From assembly GCF_034675905.1 (NCBI RefSeq), contig NZ_JAUCCV010000005.1:248001-312000 (forward strand): DNA of 64,000 nt. Direction: 5' to 3'. Positions within the stretch are counted from its first letter, which is position 1. Each line of letters opens with the position of its first letter. The position numbers and the translations under genes are program-made. Positions 1-7,366 of this stretch are shown here, piece after piece. This DNA comes from Castellaniella sp034675905. GTDB taxonomy: Bacteria; Pseudomonadota; Gammaproteobacteria; Burkholderiales; Burkholderiaceae_B. The notes under the pieces are model-generated. The model saw only the letters and a list, made by a program, of their open reading frames with translations, was not told the DNA's origin and did no database searches.

Positions 1-245
1 AGCAGGATGCGATCATCGATCCGATGCATGACGGCCTCGAACCAGGGGGCGCCGCATAGCACTGCAGGCTCGCGCACGATGACATGGGCGGCTTCGACCT
101 GGTCTTCGGGAATCAGCAGACCGGTGACGTCGCCCGTGCCGATGTCTTCGGCCAAGGCCTGATCGATATGCGCATCGAATGCCGCCTGCAGGGCAGGGGG
201 GAAGGGCGCATGAGGATTGCGCAAAGAGGAAGAGGAATGGCTCAT
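1..245 (-). CDS. nadC: Nicotinate-nucleotide pyrophosphorylase (carboxylating), N-terminal part
   Basis: Partial gene: only the first 81 codons are in the window, and the rest lies beyond position 1. NadC converts quinolinate and PRPP to nicotinate mononucleotide, CO2 and pyrophosphate in de novo NAD synthesis. The visible residues begin MSHSSSS and run through the family-typical N-terminal stretch ALAEDIGTGDVT, then IVREPAVLCGAPWFE, which matches the start of known NadC proteins. The ATG at 245 overlaps the nadA stop codon (ATGA), so the two are translationally coupled and expressed from the same leftward transcript. Function is assigned from the N-terminal motif and the nadA context; the catalytic part cannot be checked here. 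Confidence 0.9.
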   Translation of the reverse strand, partial: MSHSSSSLRNPHAPFPPALQAAFDAHIDQALAEDIGTGDVTGLLIPEDQVEAAHVIVREPAVLCGAPWFEAVMHRIDDRIL

Positions 246-1378
246 GCGGGGCCGACCTTTTCAAAAAGCGCCTGTTCCAGCGCAAGATCCGCGCCGGGAT
301 GCACCTGGCGGCGATGCGCCGCCGCAAAATCCAGCATCCGATCGATACAGACTTTGGCTTGCCGGCCCAAGGCGGGTTCCAGATGGACTTCGTTACGGTC
401 GAATTCCAAGGCGTCTGCGATGCCCTTCAGGGAATTCATGGCCATCCAGGGACAGTGAGCACAGCTTTTACACGTCGCCGATTCACCGGCCGTGGGGGCC
501 GCGATGAAGGTCTTGCCGGGGGCAGCCAAGCGCATTTTATGCAACAGGCCCTGGTCGGTAGCGACAATGAAAGTCGTGGCTGAGGATTCCGTGACGGCGG
601 CCAGCAGGCGCGATGTCGAGCCGACCACATCCGCCTGAGCCACCACGCCGGCGGGGGATTCAGGGTGCACCAGAATCAGCGCGTCCGGGTGTTCCTGGCG
701 CATCAAGTCCAGCTCGACACCCTTGAATTCATCATGCACGGTGCATGAGCCCTGCCAGAGCACCATATCGGCGCCGGTCTGGCGCTGGATATAGGAACCC
801 AGGTGGCGGTCTGGCGCCCAGAGGATTTTTTTACCCTGGCGGTGCAGATCCGCCACGATATCCAGACCGATCGAAGACGTCACCATCCAATCAGCCTGCG
901 CTTTTACCGCCGCGCTGGTGTTGGCATAGACCACAACGACCCGGTCCGGGTACTGCGCCCGGAACTGGCGAAAGGCGATCGGGTCGCAGCCCAGGTCCAG
1001 GGAACAGGTGGCATCCAGGTCCGGCATGAGGATGCGTTTTTCGGGGCTGAGGATCTTGGCCGTTTCACCCATGAAACGCACCCCGGACACCACCAGCGTG
1101 TCGGCGGCATGATCGCGCCCGAATCGCGCCATCTCCAGCGAATCGGACACACAGCCGCCGGTTTCTTCGGCCAGGTCCTGGATGTCGGCATCCACGTAGT
1201 AGTGGGCCACCAGGGCGGCATGGCGTGATTTCAGCAGGGCGCGGATGCGGTCTTTCTGGAATTCACGTTCTTCGGGAGACAGGGAAGGAGTGACCCGGGC
1301 CCAGGCTTCGGCAACGCTCAGGGTTCCGCTGGCCATGTCCGGGCGATCGAATTCGACGATTCGGGTACCTGAAGGCAT
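242..1378 (-). CDS. nadA: Quinolinate synthase A
   Basis: 378 residues. NadA condenses iminoaspartate with dihydroxyacetone phosphate to quinolinate, using an oxygen-sensitive [4Fe-4S] cluster, as part of cytosolic de novo NAD synthesis. Three internally related domains are expected. The likely cluster ligands are Cys125 (in ATCSLDLGC), Cys212 (QGSCTVHDE) and Cys309 in the C-terminal CKSCAHCPWMAMN motif; these line up with E. coli Cys113, Cys200 and Cys297. The substrate-binding segment VAHYYVDADIQDLAEE lies at residues 57-72. nadC follows with a 4-nt overlap. No nadB (L-aspartate oxidase) is visible here; it may be in the unseen flank, or an aspartate dehydrogenase may be used. Start ATG at 1378; an internal ATG (MASGTL) is possible but less likely. 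Confidence 0.97.
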   Translation of the reverse strand: MPSGTRIVEFDRPDMASGTLSVAEAWARVTPSLSPEEREFQKDRIRALLKSRHAALVAHYYVDADIQDLAEETGGCVSDSLEMARFGRDHAADTLVVSGVRFMGETAKILSPEKRILMPDLDATCSLDLGCDPIAFRQFRAQYPDRVVVVYANTSAAVKAQADWMVTSSIGLDIVADLHRQGKKILWAPDRHLGSYIQRQTGADMVLWQGSCTVHDEFKGVELDLMRQEHPDALILVHPESPAGVVAQADVVGSTSRLLAAVTESSATTFIVATDQGLLHKMRLAAPGKTFIAAPTAGESATCKSCAHCPWMAMNSLKGIADALEFDRNEVHLEPALGRQAKVCIDRMLDFAAAHRRQVHPGADLALEQALFEKVGPA

Positions 1379-1454
1379 GATGAATGAAAGCTTAAAAAGA
1401 GGAAATGAACCCAGGGATCATACGACAAAGCCATGGCGTATGCCGGCGATATCC

Positions 1455-2696
1455 TTATTGCCCGGACATCCAATAGTCGTTCAGATCCGGGAAATGCCAG
1501 GCGTCCGGATCTTCTAGGTCCTGAATGCCGTCGTCGCATTGCGGCAGAGACAGATCCAGGGTCTCGGGGGGCAAGTCCCGTTTGTCTGTGGCAGAGTAAA
1601 ACACCCGGACAACGGGGGTCAGCAAGGAGTCTCGACCGGGGTCGATGACGACTGCCAGACGTTGCGAACGCAAACGAACCAGGGACCCGATAGGATAGAT
1701 GCCCACCGCCTTGACGAAGGATTCGAATATCGAGCGGTCGAAATGCCCTTCCCAGCGCGCCATCCGGCGCATGGCTTCCGCCGGGCTCCAGGGGGCCTTG
1801 TAAGGGCGTATGGAGGTGACCGCATCGTAGACGTCGCAGACAGCCCCCATGCGAGCCAGCAAGGGAATGGAGTCGCCGCCCAGGCGACCGGGGTAGCCGC
1901 CGCCGTCAATCCTTTCATGATGGTGCATGGCCACCGCCTGGACAGCAGGAGCTGCGCCGCCTTCCTGAAGCATGGCGGCGCCTCGGGCAGGGTGGCGCTT
2001 CATGAGATCGAATTCGGCGCTGCTCAGTTTGCCCGGTTTGTTCAGGACATCCAACGGTATGCCGGCCTTGCCCAGATCGTGCATCAGGCCCCCCAGACCC
2101 GCCAATTGCGTCGATTCGGCATCCAGTCCCATTTCTTTGGACAGGGCCAACATCAGGGCGCAGACCGCAACCGAATGCAGATAGGTGTAGTTGTCCTGCG
2201 TCTTCAGGCGAGCGACGCTTAACAGCGCCTGTGGATGGCGTTCTACGGAATCAGCAATCTGGCGCACCAGCGGCAGGGTAGTGCTGGCGTCGATGGCTCG
2301 CCCCATCCGGGCCTCGTCGAACATGCCCATGATCTGATCGCGCGCCACCAAACACACGCGGCGGGCGCGCTCGACTTCCTCGGCCAGGGGCGTTGTCTCG
2401 CCGGGTTCAGACAGGGGAGACAAAGCAGGGGACTCGGTCACCGCCGACAACATCCAACCGGCTTCGGCGAAAGGGGGCGCGGCGGCGGCATGGCCGCCAT
2501 CGGGCGTCTTTCCTGTGACGACCCAGACATCCGGGATGCCGCAGCGGCGGATGGTGTCCAGATCGCGCGGGCTGCGCAGCAGAAAATTCCCCTTCCAGAA
2601 GGGGTGCTGGAACCAGTTGCCACCCAATCTGTGGATGTACATGCCAAGACGCAGCTCGGAGATCGGGATCCGCTTGATCGACATCGGGCTCTTCAT
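1455..2696 (-). CDS. HD-GYP domain cyclic-di-GMP phosphodiesterase with N-terminal DUF3391
   Basis: 413 residues. Residues 6-65 match the DUF3391 domain that precedes many HD-GYP proteins (KRIPISELRLGMYIHRLGG). After a variable linker, the HD-GYP domain occupies about 140-340, with HD at His206-Asp207 (LMHDLGKAGIP), a further conserved His in KRHPARGA, and the signature HHERIDGGGYP at 259-269. All metal-binding and GYP residues look intact, so it is predicted to hydrolyse c-di-GMP to pGpG/GMP and so influence motility and surface attachment. It is a soluble cytoplasmic protein with no membrane segment. It reads toward nadA with a 76-bp gap and is divergent from the hydroxylase gene. The start at 2696 gives MKSPMSIKRI; MSIKRI (2681) is an alternative. 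Confidence 0.93.
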   Translation of the reverse strand: MKSPMSIKRIPISELRLGMYIHRLGGNWFQHPFWKGNFLLRSPRDLDTIRRCGIPDVWVVTGKTPDGGHAAAAPPFAEAGWMLSAVTESPALSPLSEPGETTPLAEEVERARRVCLVARDQIMGMFDEARMGRAIDASTTLPLVRQIADSVERHPQALLSVARLKTQDNYTYLHSVAVCALMLALSKEMGLDAESTQLAGLGGLMHDLGKAGIPLDVLNKPGKLSSAEFDLMKRHPARGAAMLQEGGAAPAVQAVAMHHHERIDGGGYPGRLGGDSIPLLARMGAVCDVYDAVTSIRPYKAPWSPAEAMRRMARWEGHFDRSIFESFVKAVGIYPIGSLVRLRSQRLAVVIDPGRDSLLTPVVRVFYSATDKRDLPPETLDLSLPQCDDGIQDLEDPDAWHFPDLNDYWMSGQ

Positions 2697-2728
2697 GCTT
2701 GAGGATTATAAATTATGACGTCAAGATT
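2697..2728. promoter_or_regulatory. Divergent intergenic segment with tandem TGACGTCA palindromes
   Basis: A perfect 14-bp direct duplication (ATTATGACGTCAAG at 2712-2725 and 2726-2739) places two copies of the palindrome TGACGTCA 14 bp apart. They lie between the divergent HD-GYP and hydroxylase genes and overlap the chosen hydroxylase ATG (2729). The surrounding bases are AT-rich compared with the neighbouring genes. This looks like a possible operator for a dimeric regulator, but no regulator is identified. Confidence 0.4.
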
Positions 2729-3358
2729 ATGACGTCAAGAATTAGGGATTTCCCGAGGGAAATTCTATACTGGAGGCAGTCCATCGAATACGGGTTCGCC
2801 ATGGTACTTTTCAAGCTGGAACAGCATCCGGTCGTCTACTTCGCGGACTTCGTCCTGTATCCGATCGTCATTGCTCTGGGAGTCGGTGTGTTGCTATGGC
2901 AAGGACCCAGCCCGGCCTGGGCTTTGCTGCTGGCGGCGATTCTTGGCTTTTTGGCCTGGAGCCTGATTGAATATGGTTTGCACCGCTTCGTGCTGCACGG
3001 CTTGCAGCCGTTCAAACGCTGGCACGAAGAACACCATCAACGCCCCTTTGCCCTGATCGGTACGTCCACGCCCGCCAGCCTGGCGTTTTTCGCCGTGCTG
3101 GTGTTCTGGCCGCTATCCCTGTCCACTGATCGCTGGCTGGCCTTGTCCGCGACGCTGGGCGTGGTGACTGGCTACCTGCTGTATACCATTGTTCACCATG
3201 CCACGCACCACTGGAAAGCGCGGCCTGGGTCTTGGGCGCAAGCACGCAAGAAAGACCATGCTCGGCACCACCATCCTGGCGCTGAAGGCTGGTATGGCGT
3301 TACAACGCCATTCTGGGATCATGTATTTCGTACTGATTCATCCATCAAACACCTCTGA
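2729..3358 (+). CDS. Fatty acid hydroxylase/sterol desaturase family membrane protein
   Basis: 209 residues from the ATG at 2729. It carries the di-iron histidine clusters of the fatty-acid hydroxylase superfamily: HRFVLH, HEEHH, HHATHH and ARHHH, spaced between hydrophobic segments (roughly 37-55, 60-82, 110-130 and 135-155 counted from this start). It is therefore probably an inner-membrane non-haem di-iron oxygenase acting on a lipid; the substrate cannot be read from sequence. The start is uncertain. An ATG at 2801 (MVLFKLEQHP) would remove 24 N-terminal residues that show little family similarity, while a TTG at 2699 would extend the protein across the TGACGTCA repeats. It is divergent from the HD-GYP gene and 24 bp upstream of the glutathione transferase gene, so they may be co-transcribed. 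Confidence 0.82.
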   Translation: MTSRIRDFPREILYWRQSIEYGFAMVLFKLEQHPVVYFADFVLYPIVIALGVGVLLWQGPSPAWALLLAAILGFLAWSLIEYGLHRFVLHGLQPFKRWHEEHHQRPFALIGTSTPASLAFFAVLVFWPLSLSTDRWLALSATLGVVTGYLLYTIVHHATHHWKARPGSWAQARKKDHARHHHPGAEGWYGVTTPFWDHVFRTDSSIKHL

Positions 3359-3382
3359 TCATTGATTGCACGGAGCCCCACC

Positions 3383-4021
3383 ATGTCTGATTCCTTGATG
3401 CTGTACACCGATTCCAACTTCATCAGTCCGTACGCCATGTCGGTATTCGTCGCCTTGACTGAAAAAGGGCTGGCGTTCGAGATGACGCCGGTCGACCTGG
3501 GGCGGGGCGAACAGCGGCAGACCGCCTACGGTGCGCTATCGCTGACGGGCAAAGTCCCCGCGCTGGTGCACAACGGGTACGGCTTGGCGGAATCGACCGC
3601 CATCATCGAATATGTGAACGAGGCTTTTGCGGGTCCTGCGCTGTTGCCGCAAGACCCGCAGCAGCGCGCCCGGGCGCGCCAGATACAGGCTTGGGTGCGT
3701 TCGGATCTGATGCCGCTGCGCCAGGAACGTTCATCCGACATCCTGTTTGACCGTCCGGCCCAGGCCTTGCCGCCGCTCAGCGACGATGCCCGCCTGGCCG
3801 CCGACAAACTGATCCGCGTGGCCGAGCAATTGCTGCCTGCTGCAGGCAAGTCTCTGTTCGGCGCCTGGAGCATTGCCGATCTTGATCTGGCCTTCATGCT
3901 GAACCGCCTGGTGTCGGGCGGAGACGCCGTGCCACAAAGACTGACCGACTATGTCCACCACCAATGGGCGCGATCGTCGGTGCAGCGCTGGGTAGGGTTC
4001 AATGAAAGACAGCGGGCCTGA
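3383..4021 (+). CDS. yfcF: Glutathione S-transferase, YfcF type
   Basis: 212 residues. The N-terminal thioredoxin-like domain begins LMLYTDSNFISPYAMSVF, with the ESTAIIEYV glutathione-binding segment. The C-terminal helical domain carries RARQIQAWVRSDLMPLRQER and the FGAWSIADLDLAFMLNRLV block. These stretches resemble E. coli YfcF, a glutathione transferase with disulfide-bond reductase and peroxidase activity, more than generic GSTs. A ggag ribosome-binding site 7-8 bp upstream supports the ATG at 3383 over an upstream in-frame TTG at 3362. It is probably cytosolic and involved in detoxification or oxidative stress. Confidence 0.88.
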   Translation: MSDSLMLYTDSNFISPYAMSVFVALTEKGLAFEMTPVDLGRGEQRQTAYGALSLTGKVPALVHNGYGLAESTAIIEYVNEAFAGPALLPQDPQQRARARQIQAWVRSDLMPLRQERSSDILFDRPAQALPPLSDDARLAADKLIRVAEQLLPAAGKSLFGAWSIADLDLAFMLNRLVSGGDAVPQRLTDYVHHQWARSSVQRWVGFNERQRA

Positions 4022-4095
4022 TGCCAGGCCGACTGGCCTGCCAGCGGTCAGTCGGTGTTTGACGAGTGCGATGAATTAGAATCCATTTCTTTAAC

Positions 4096-4114
4096 TTGAC
4101 ATAATACACATTAT
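4096..4114. promoter_or_regulatory. AT-rich inverted repeat upstream of the stator genes
   Basis: In the 241-bp gap between yfcF and the motA-like gene, TTGACA (4096-4101) overlaps a perfect 5-bp inverted repeat, ATAAT-ACAC-ATTAT (4101-4114). The TTGACA matches a sigma-70 -35 box, but only a poor -10 match lies at the right distance. The site is a plausible promoter or operator for the downstream motA/motB pair. I saw no sigma-28 (flagellar) consensus. The rest of the gap shows nothing recognisable. Confidence 0.3.
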
Positions 4115-4262
4115 ACGAATATCAGGATCAATCAGCAGCAGTCAACCATGGAGCTTCAGCGGGAAACAGCGCATGGATCACGCCGCACATCGGGTATAGC
4201 CCTGCAGCGGATCAAGGTAAGATGCTATTTTCCTTGTTCTTCTGCGGGCCACGTCCACCGTC

Positions 4263-5072
4263 ATGCGCATGAATCCCTCGACCCTGATCGGTATCGTCGC
4301 CAGTATGCTGTTGCTGGCCGTTGTACTGGCGTTCTCCACCGAAGACCCGCAGCTGTTCATCGACATACCCGGACTGGGTATCGTGTTGCTGGGTACGGCG
4401 GCGGCGACGTTCATCGCTTATCCGCTGCGCGAAGTCATGCGCATCTTCGGCCTGATGCGCAGCGTCGTGCATGATGAAAAACTGCATGTGGAACGCGATC
4501 TGGAAGACTTGGTGGCCATCTCCAAGATCTGGATGCAAAGCGACATCCGGGCAGTCGAAGACGCGCTGGAAAAAGTCTCCAATCCCTTTTTACGCAGCGG
4601 CGTGCAACTGGTCATCGACAATGTGCCGGAACAGGACATCATCGACCTGCTGCAATGGCGCACCGCTCGCATGAAGGCCAAAGAACACGCCGAAGCGCAG
4701 CTGTTTCGCGTGATGGCGGGCTTTGCGCCGGCCTTCGGCATGGTTGGCACCTTGGTCGGCTTGGTGAATCTGCTGTTCCTGCTGGGCAGCGGCGACATCA
4801 CGGCCATCGGCCGCCAGATGGCGCTGGCCCTGATGACCACGTTCTACGGGGTGCTGCTGGCCAATCTGCTGTTCAAGCCCATCGCCGTCAAACTCGAACG
4901 CCGCACGGAACAGCGCCTGGTGCTGATGAATACCATCATGCAGGGCATTTCCATGATGAGCCAGAAACGCAGCCCCACATTGATGCGCGAAACACTGAAG
5001 GCCTTCGTCGCCGACGTGCGCGATGAAATCAAGGACAGTGACGCCGCGCCTCGTGCGGAACAGGCCTCATGA
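4263..5072 (+). CDS. motA: MotA/PomA-type stator proton- or sodium-channel subunit
   Basis: 269 residues, four membrane segments at about 9-24, 36-54, 152-174 and 186-207, with a large cytoplasmic loop between the second and third. That is the MotA/TolQ/ExbB topology. The third segment contains AGFAPAFGMVGTLVGLVNLL, where Pro156 corresponds to E. coli MotA Pro173, and GTLVGLV is typical of PomA/MotA stators. It should assemble as a pentamer with the downstream MotB-like protein and couple ion flow to torque. The two genes overlap by 4 bp (ATGA). No other flagellar genes are nearby, so it may serve a flagellum encoded elsewhere or be an accessory stator. The symbol is used in the family sense only. 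Confidence 0.85.
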   Translation: MRMNPSTLIGIVASMLLLAVVLAFSTEDPQLFIDIPGLGIVLLGTAAATFIAYPLREVMRIFGLMRSVVHDEKLHVERDLEDLVAISKIWMQSDIRAVEDALEKVSNPFLRSGVQLVIDNVPEQDIIDLLQWRTARMKAKEHAEAQLFRVMAGFAPAFGMVGTLVGLVNLLFLLGSGDITAIGRQMALALMTTFYGVLLANLLFKPIAVKLERRTEQRLVLMNTIMQGISMMSQKRSPTLMRETLKAFVADVRDEIKDSDAAPRAEQAS

Positions 5073-6421
5073 GATCCGGACCGCTGGAACTGCAGCCTGC
5101 CCGCGAGTTCGTGCAACGGATGCACGAACTTGAGTCCGAGCTGCAGCGCGCCCGCCAGGCCCAACGCCGGCTGAAGGCCAATCCCGATATCGCCTCGGGC
5201 TGGGGGCTGGAAACCCGCGCGCCGCTTCAGCAAGAGGAAGGCTGGTTCCTGACCTACCTGGATATGATGACGCTGCTGCTGGTCGCCATGATCGTCATGC
5301 TGGCGTTTTCCGGCAGTCTGGCGCGGCGCGAACAAGCGCCCACCGTGACGGCAACAGTCCCTGCCGTGGCGCTTGCCACGCCAGAGACCAGCCTGGCTGA
5401 TTCTCTGCCGCCGCCCGTCTTGCCTGCTGCCGCTGTCAACCGCGCAGATGGCATTCCCGCCCCCGACGCTGCTTTCCCCTACCCGGCTGCACCCGCCGCC
5501 GCCTTCGAACAATCCGGCTATCCCTCCGATGCCGTGGCGGCGCTGGCTTCCGCTTATCCGACGCCCATGGATCTGGCGCCGAAACCCGCCCCGGAACCCC
5601 CTGCTCCCGCCGCGACGCCCGAACCTGAAGAACCCCAGGCTGCGCCCGCTACTGTCGCCCCTGCCTCGCCCACCGCGGAAACACCGCCCGCCACAGCAGT
5701 GGCGGCGGCTGCCGCTGCTCCAGCCACTTCCGCGCCGGCAGTAGCAGCAGTCACGCCGCTGCCCTCCCCGGCTGCTGCTGCCCCTCATTCTGCCCCTACC
5801 CCTGCACCAGAGGTCCTGCAGGCGACGGCTGCTGCACCGGCGCCAGAGACTGCCCAGGCAGTCTCGTCAACCGCTCCGGCCGAGATCCCGGATCATTCCC
5901 AATCCGAAGGCGAATCTTTGGCGGCCGCTTTGCCCTTGGACGAATTGGGCAGCGAAGTCGAGGTCATCGTCAATCAACGCTCGGTCAGCCTGCGCATCAA
6001 CAATGAAATTCTCTTCGGTACGGGCCAGGCCGATCTCAGTCCGCACGGTCTGGCCGTGCTCAAGCGCATGGCCGAGGTCCTGTCCAAGGATGGCTATGAC
6101 ATCGTGGTCGAAGGCCACACTGATTCTGTCCCGGTGCGCAATAACGGCCGCTACCCATCCAATTGGGAATTGTCCACGGCGCGAGCGGGCAGCGTGGTGC
6201 GCTATCTGCAGGCCAACGGCATCGACAAGGCGCACCTGAAGGCCGTCGGCTATGCCGACACGCGGCCGATCGCCGGCAATCGGGATGCTGATGGCCGGGC
6301 GCGTAACCGCCGGGTGGAACTGGTGATTGAAAAGCCCGACCCGACGAAGCCGCCGCAAACATCCGGCCAGGCAGGGGCGGCCGGCGCTATCCCGCCATCG
6401 GGTTCAGGACGCGCGGGTTAG
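5069..6421 (+). CDS. motB: MotB-type stator protein with an extended Ala/Pro-rich linker and OmpA domain
   Basis: 450 residues, long for MotB (usually about 300). Residues 1-58 are cytoplasmic and charged, with a short helix-prone stretch. The single membrane segment, about 60-82, carries YLDMMTLLLV, in which Asp65 is the expected ion-binding aspartate. Residues 85-290 form a low-complexity linker very rich in Ala and Pro. Residues 300-422 form an OmpA/MotB peptidoglycan-binding domain with LFGTGQADLSPHG, VEGHTDSVPV and the RNRRVELVI end. The domain order fits a stator that anchors to peptidoglycan. It starts inside the motA stop. Its stop overlaps the convergent DUF411 gene by 4 bp. The linker could let the plug reach through a thicker or more distant wall. 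Confidence 0.87.
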   Translation: MRSGPLELQPAREFVQRMHELESELQRARQAQRRLKANPDIASGWGLETRAPLQQEEGWFLTYLDMMTLLLVAMIVMLAFSGSLARREQAPTVTATVPAVALATPETSLADSLPPPVLPAAAVNRADGIPAPDAAFPYPAAPAAAFEQSGYPSDAVAALASAYPTPMDLAPKPAPEPPAPAATPEPEEPQAAPATVAPASPTAETPPATAVAAAAAAPATSAPAVAAVTPLPSPAAAAPHSAPTPAPEVLQATAAAPAPETAQAVSSTAPAEIPDHSQSEGESLAAALPLDELGSEVEVIVNQRSVSLRINNEILFGTGQADLSPHGLAVLKRMAEVLSKDGYDIVVEGHTDSVPVRNNGRYPSNWELSTARAGSVVRYLQANGIDKAHLKAVGYADTRPIAGNRDADGRARNRRVELVIEKPDPTKPPQTSGQAGAAGAIPPSGSGRAG

Positions 6422-6843
6422 TCTTTGGAAAACGGCTTTCCCTGGAAATCCACCGTCACCAGATTGCCATCCAGAGCCCCCATGCCCGGTGCATTCTGGG
6501 GCATGCCAGGCGCAGCGACCCCGCGCACTTGCGGGTCTGCCAGCAATTTGCGCACGACAGACGCCGGCACATGGCCTTCGACGATCTGGCCGCTGGATTC
6601 AATCCGCGCGGTGTGACAGGACGCCAGATTCATGGGCACGCCCAGCTGGGACTTGATCTGCGCCATATCGATCGTCGGCACTTCGCGAACCTCGAACCCT
6701 TCGGCGCGCATGTGTTCCGCCCAGCCATGGCAACAGCCGCAATTCGGATCCTGATGAACGGTGATGGCTTCACTCGCATGGGCATTCAAGCCAAAGCTCA
6801 GTGTGCTGATCGCCAGCAGGCCGCAGAGTGCTAATGATTTCAT
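6418..6843 (-). CDS. DUF411 family periplasmic metal-binding protein
   Basis: 141 residues with an N-terminal signal peptide (about 1-23, ending AHA). The mature part has the DUF411 hallmarks: HQDPNCGCCHGWAEHM, a Cys-rich probable metal site, and PMNLASCHTARI, then GHVPASVVRKLL. DUF411 proteins are often found near copper or mercury resistance genes and are suspected metal-binding proteins; a precise function is not established. No copper genes are adjacent here. It is tail-to-tail with motB with a 4-bp overlap (TTAG), and 69 bp separate its start from the acyP stop. Confidence 0.87.
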   Translation of the reverse strand: MKSLALCGLLAISTLSFGLNAHASEAITVHQDPNCGCCHGWAEHMRAEGFEVREVPTIDMAQIKSQLGVPMNLASCHTARIESSGQIVEGHVPASVVRKLLADPQVRGVAAPGMPQNAPGMGALDGNLVTVDFQGKPFSKD

Positions 6844-6912
6844 ATCGCGTGTTTCTCGATAGTGGAAGAATGCAGGCTTGGACGCCGGATAAACGGATTG
6901 GTTCCTGTCGCG

Positions 6913-7209
6913 TCAGGTCTGTTCAAAACGGTCATAGTGGCGCTCTGTCTGGACTTCCTGGTGCTGGACGCCGCTGACGCGTGCGCCCGGCGGCCCCTGC
7001 AGCAGCCAGGACAGCATCTGATCGACTTCTGCGTGCGCCCCCTGCAGCAGGGCCTCTACGCGGCCATCGGGCAGATTGCGCACCCAACCGCCCAGTTTCA
7101 GGCCGTGGGCCTGACGGACGGTGGCCGCCCGGAACCCTACCCCCTGGACTTTGCCTTCGATCAAGACGGACAGGGTTTCAAGCGTATGAGGGGAATGCAG
7201 GTGTTTCAT
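6913..7209 (-). CDS. acyP: Acylphosphatase
   Basis: 98 residues, the usual length. It hydrolyses carboxyl-phosphate bonds such as acetyl phosphate or carbamoyl phosphate. The catalytic signature GKVQGVGFRAATV, containing the phosphate-binding Arg, is followed by the second motif GWVRNLPDGRVEALLQG, which carries the catalytic Asn. Small cytosolic alpha/beta ferredoxin-like fold. It is divergent from the chemotaxis receptor gene and upstream of the DUF411 gene. Confidence 0.95.
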   Translation of the reverse strand: MKHLHSPHTLETLSVLIEGKVQGVGFRAATVRQAHGLKLGGWVRNLPDGRVEALLQGAHAEVDQMLSWLLQGPPGARVSGVQHQEVQTERHYDRFEQT

Positions 7210-7366
7210 GACAGCACGGCAAGGTGGGGCAAGGAAAGCATGTTAATCCACAGAAGGCGGCTACGCCGCCGTCCTTAAAATGAGGCCAAGTCCCCGGGCG
7301 CGTCCTCTCGCCTTGTCAGGGCGATCAATAGGTCCACTCTCTTTCATATCTATAGGAAGTGATGCC

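Noticed and set aside
4844..5788. Gly/Ser/Arg/Cys-rich frame on the - strand opposite motB
   Set aside because: Mirror of the Ala/Pro low-complexity linker; no ribosome-binding site or homologous motif.
7210..7366. Flagellar sigma-28 promoter before the chemoreceptor
   Set aside because: No TAAA...GCCGATAA arrangement with suitable spacing was found; the same holds for the motA upstream region.
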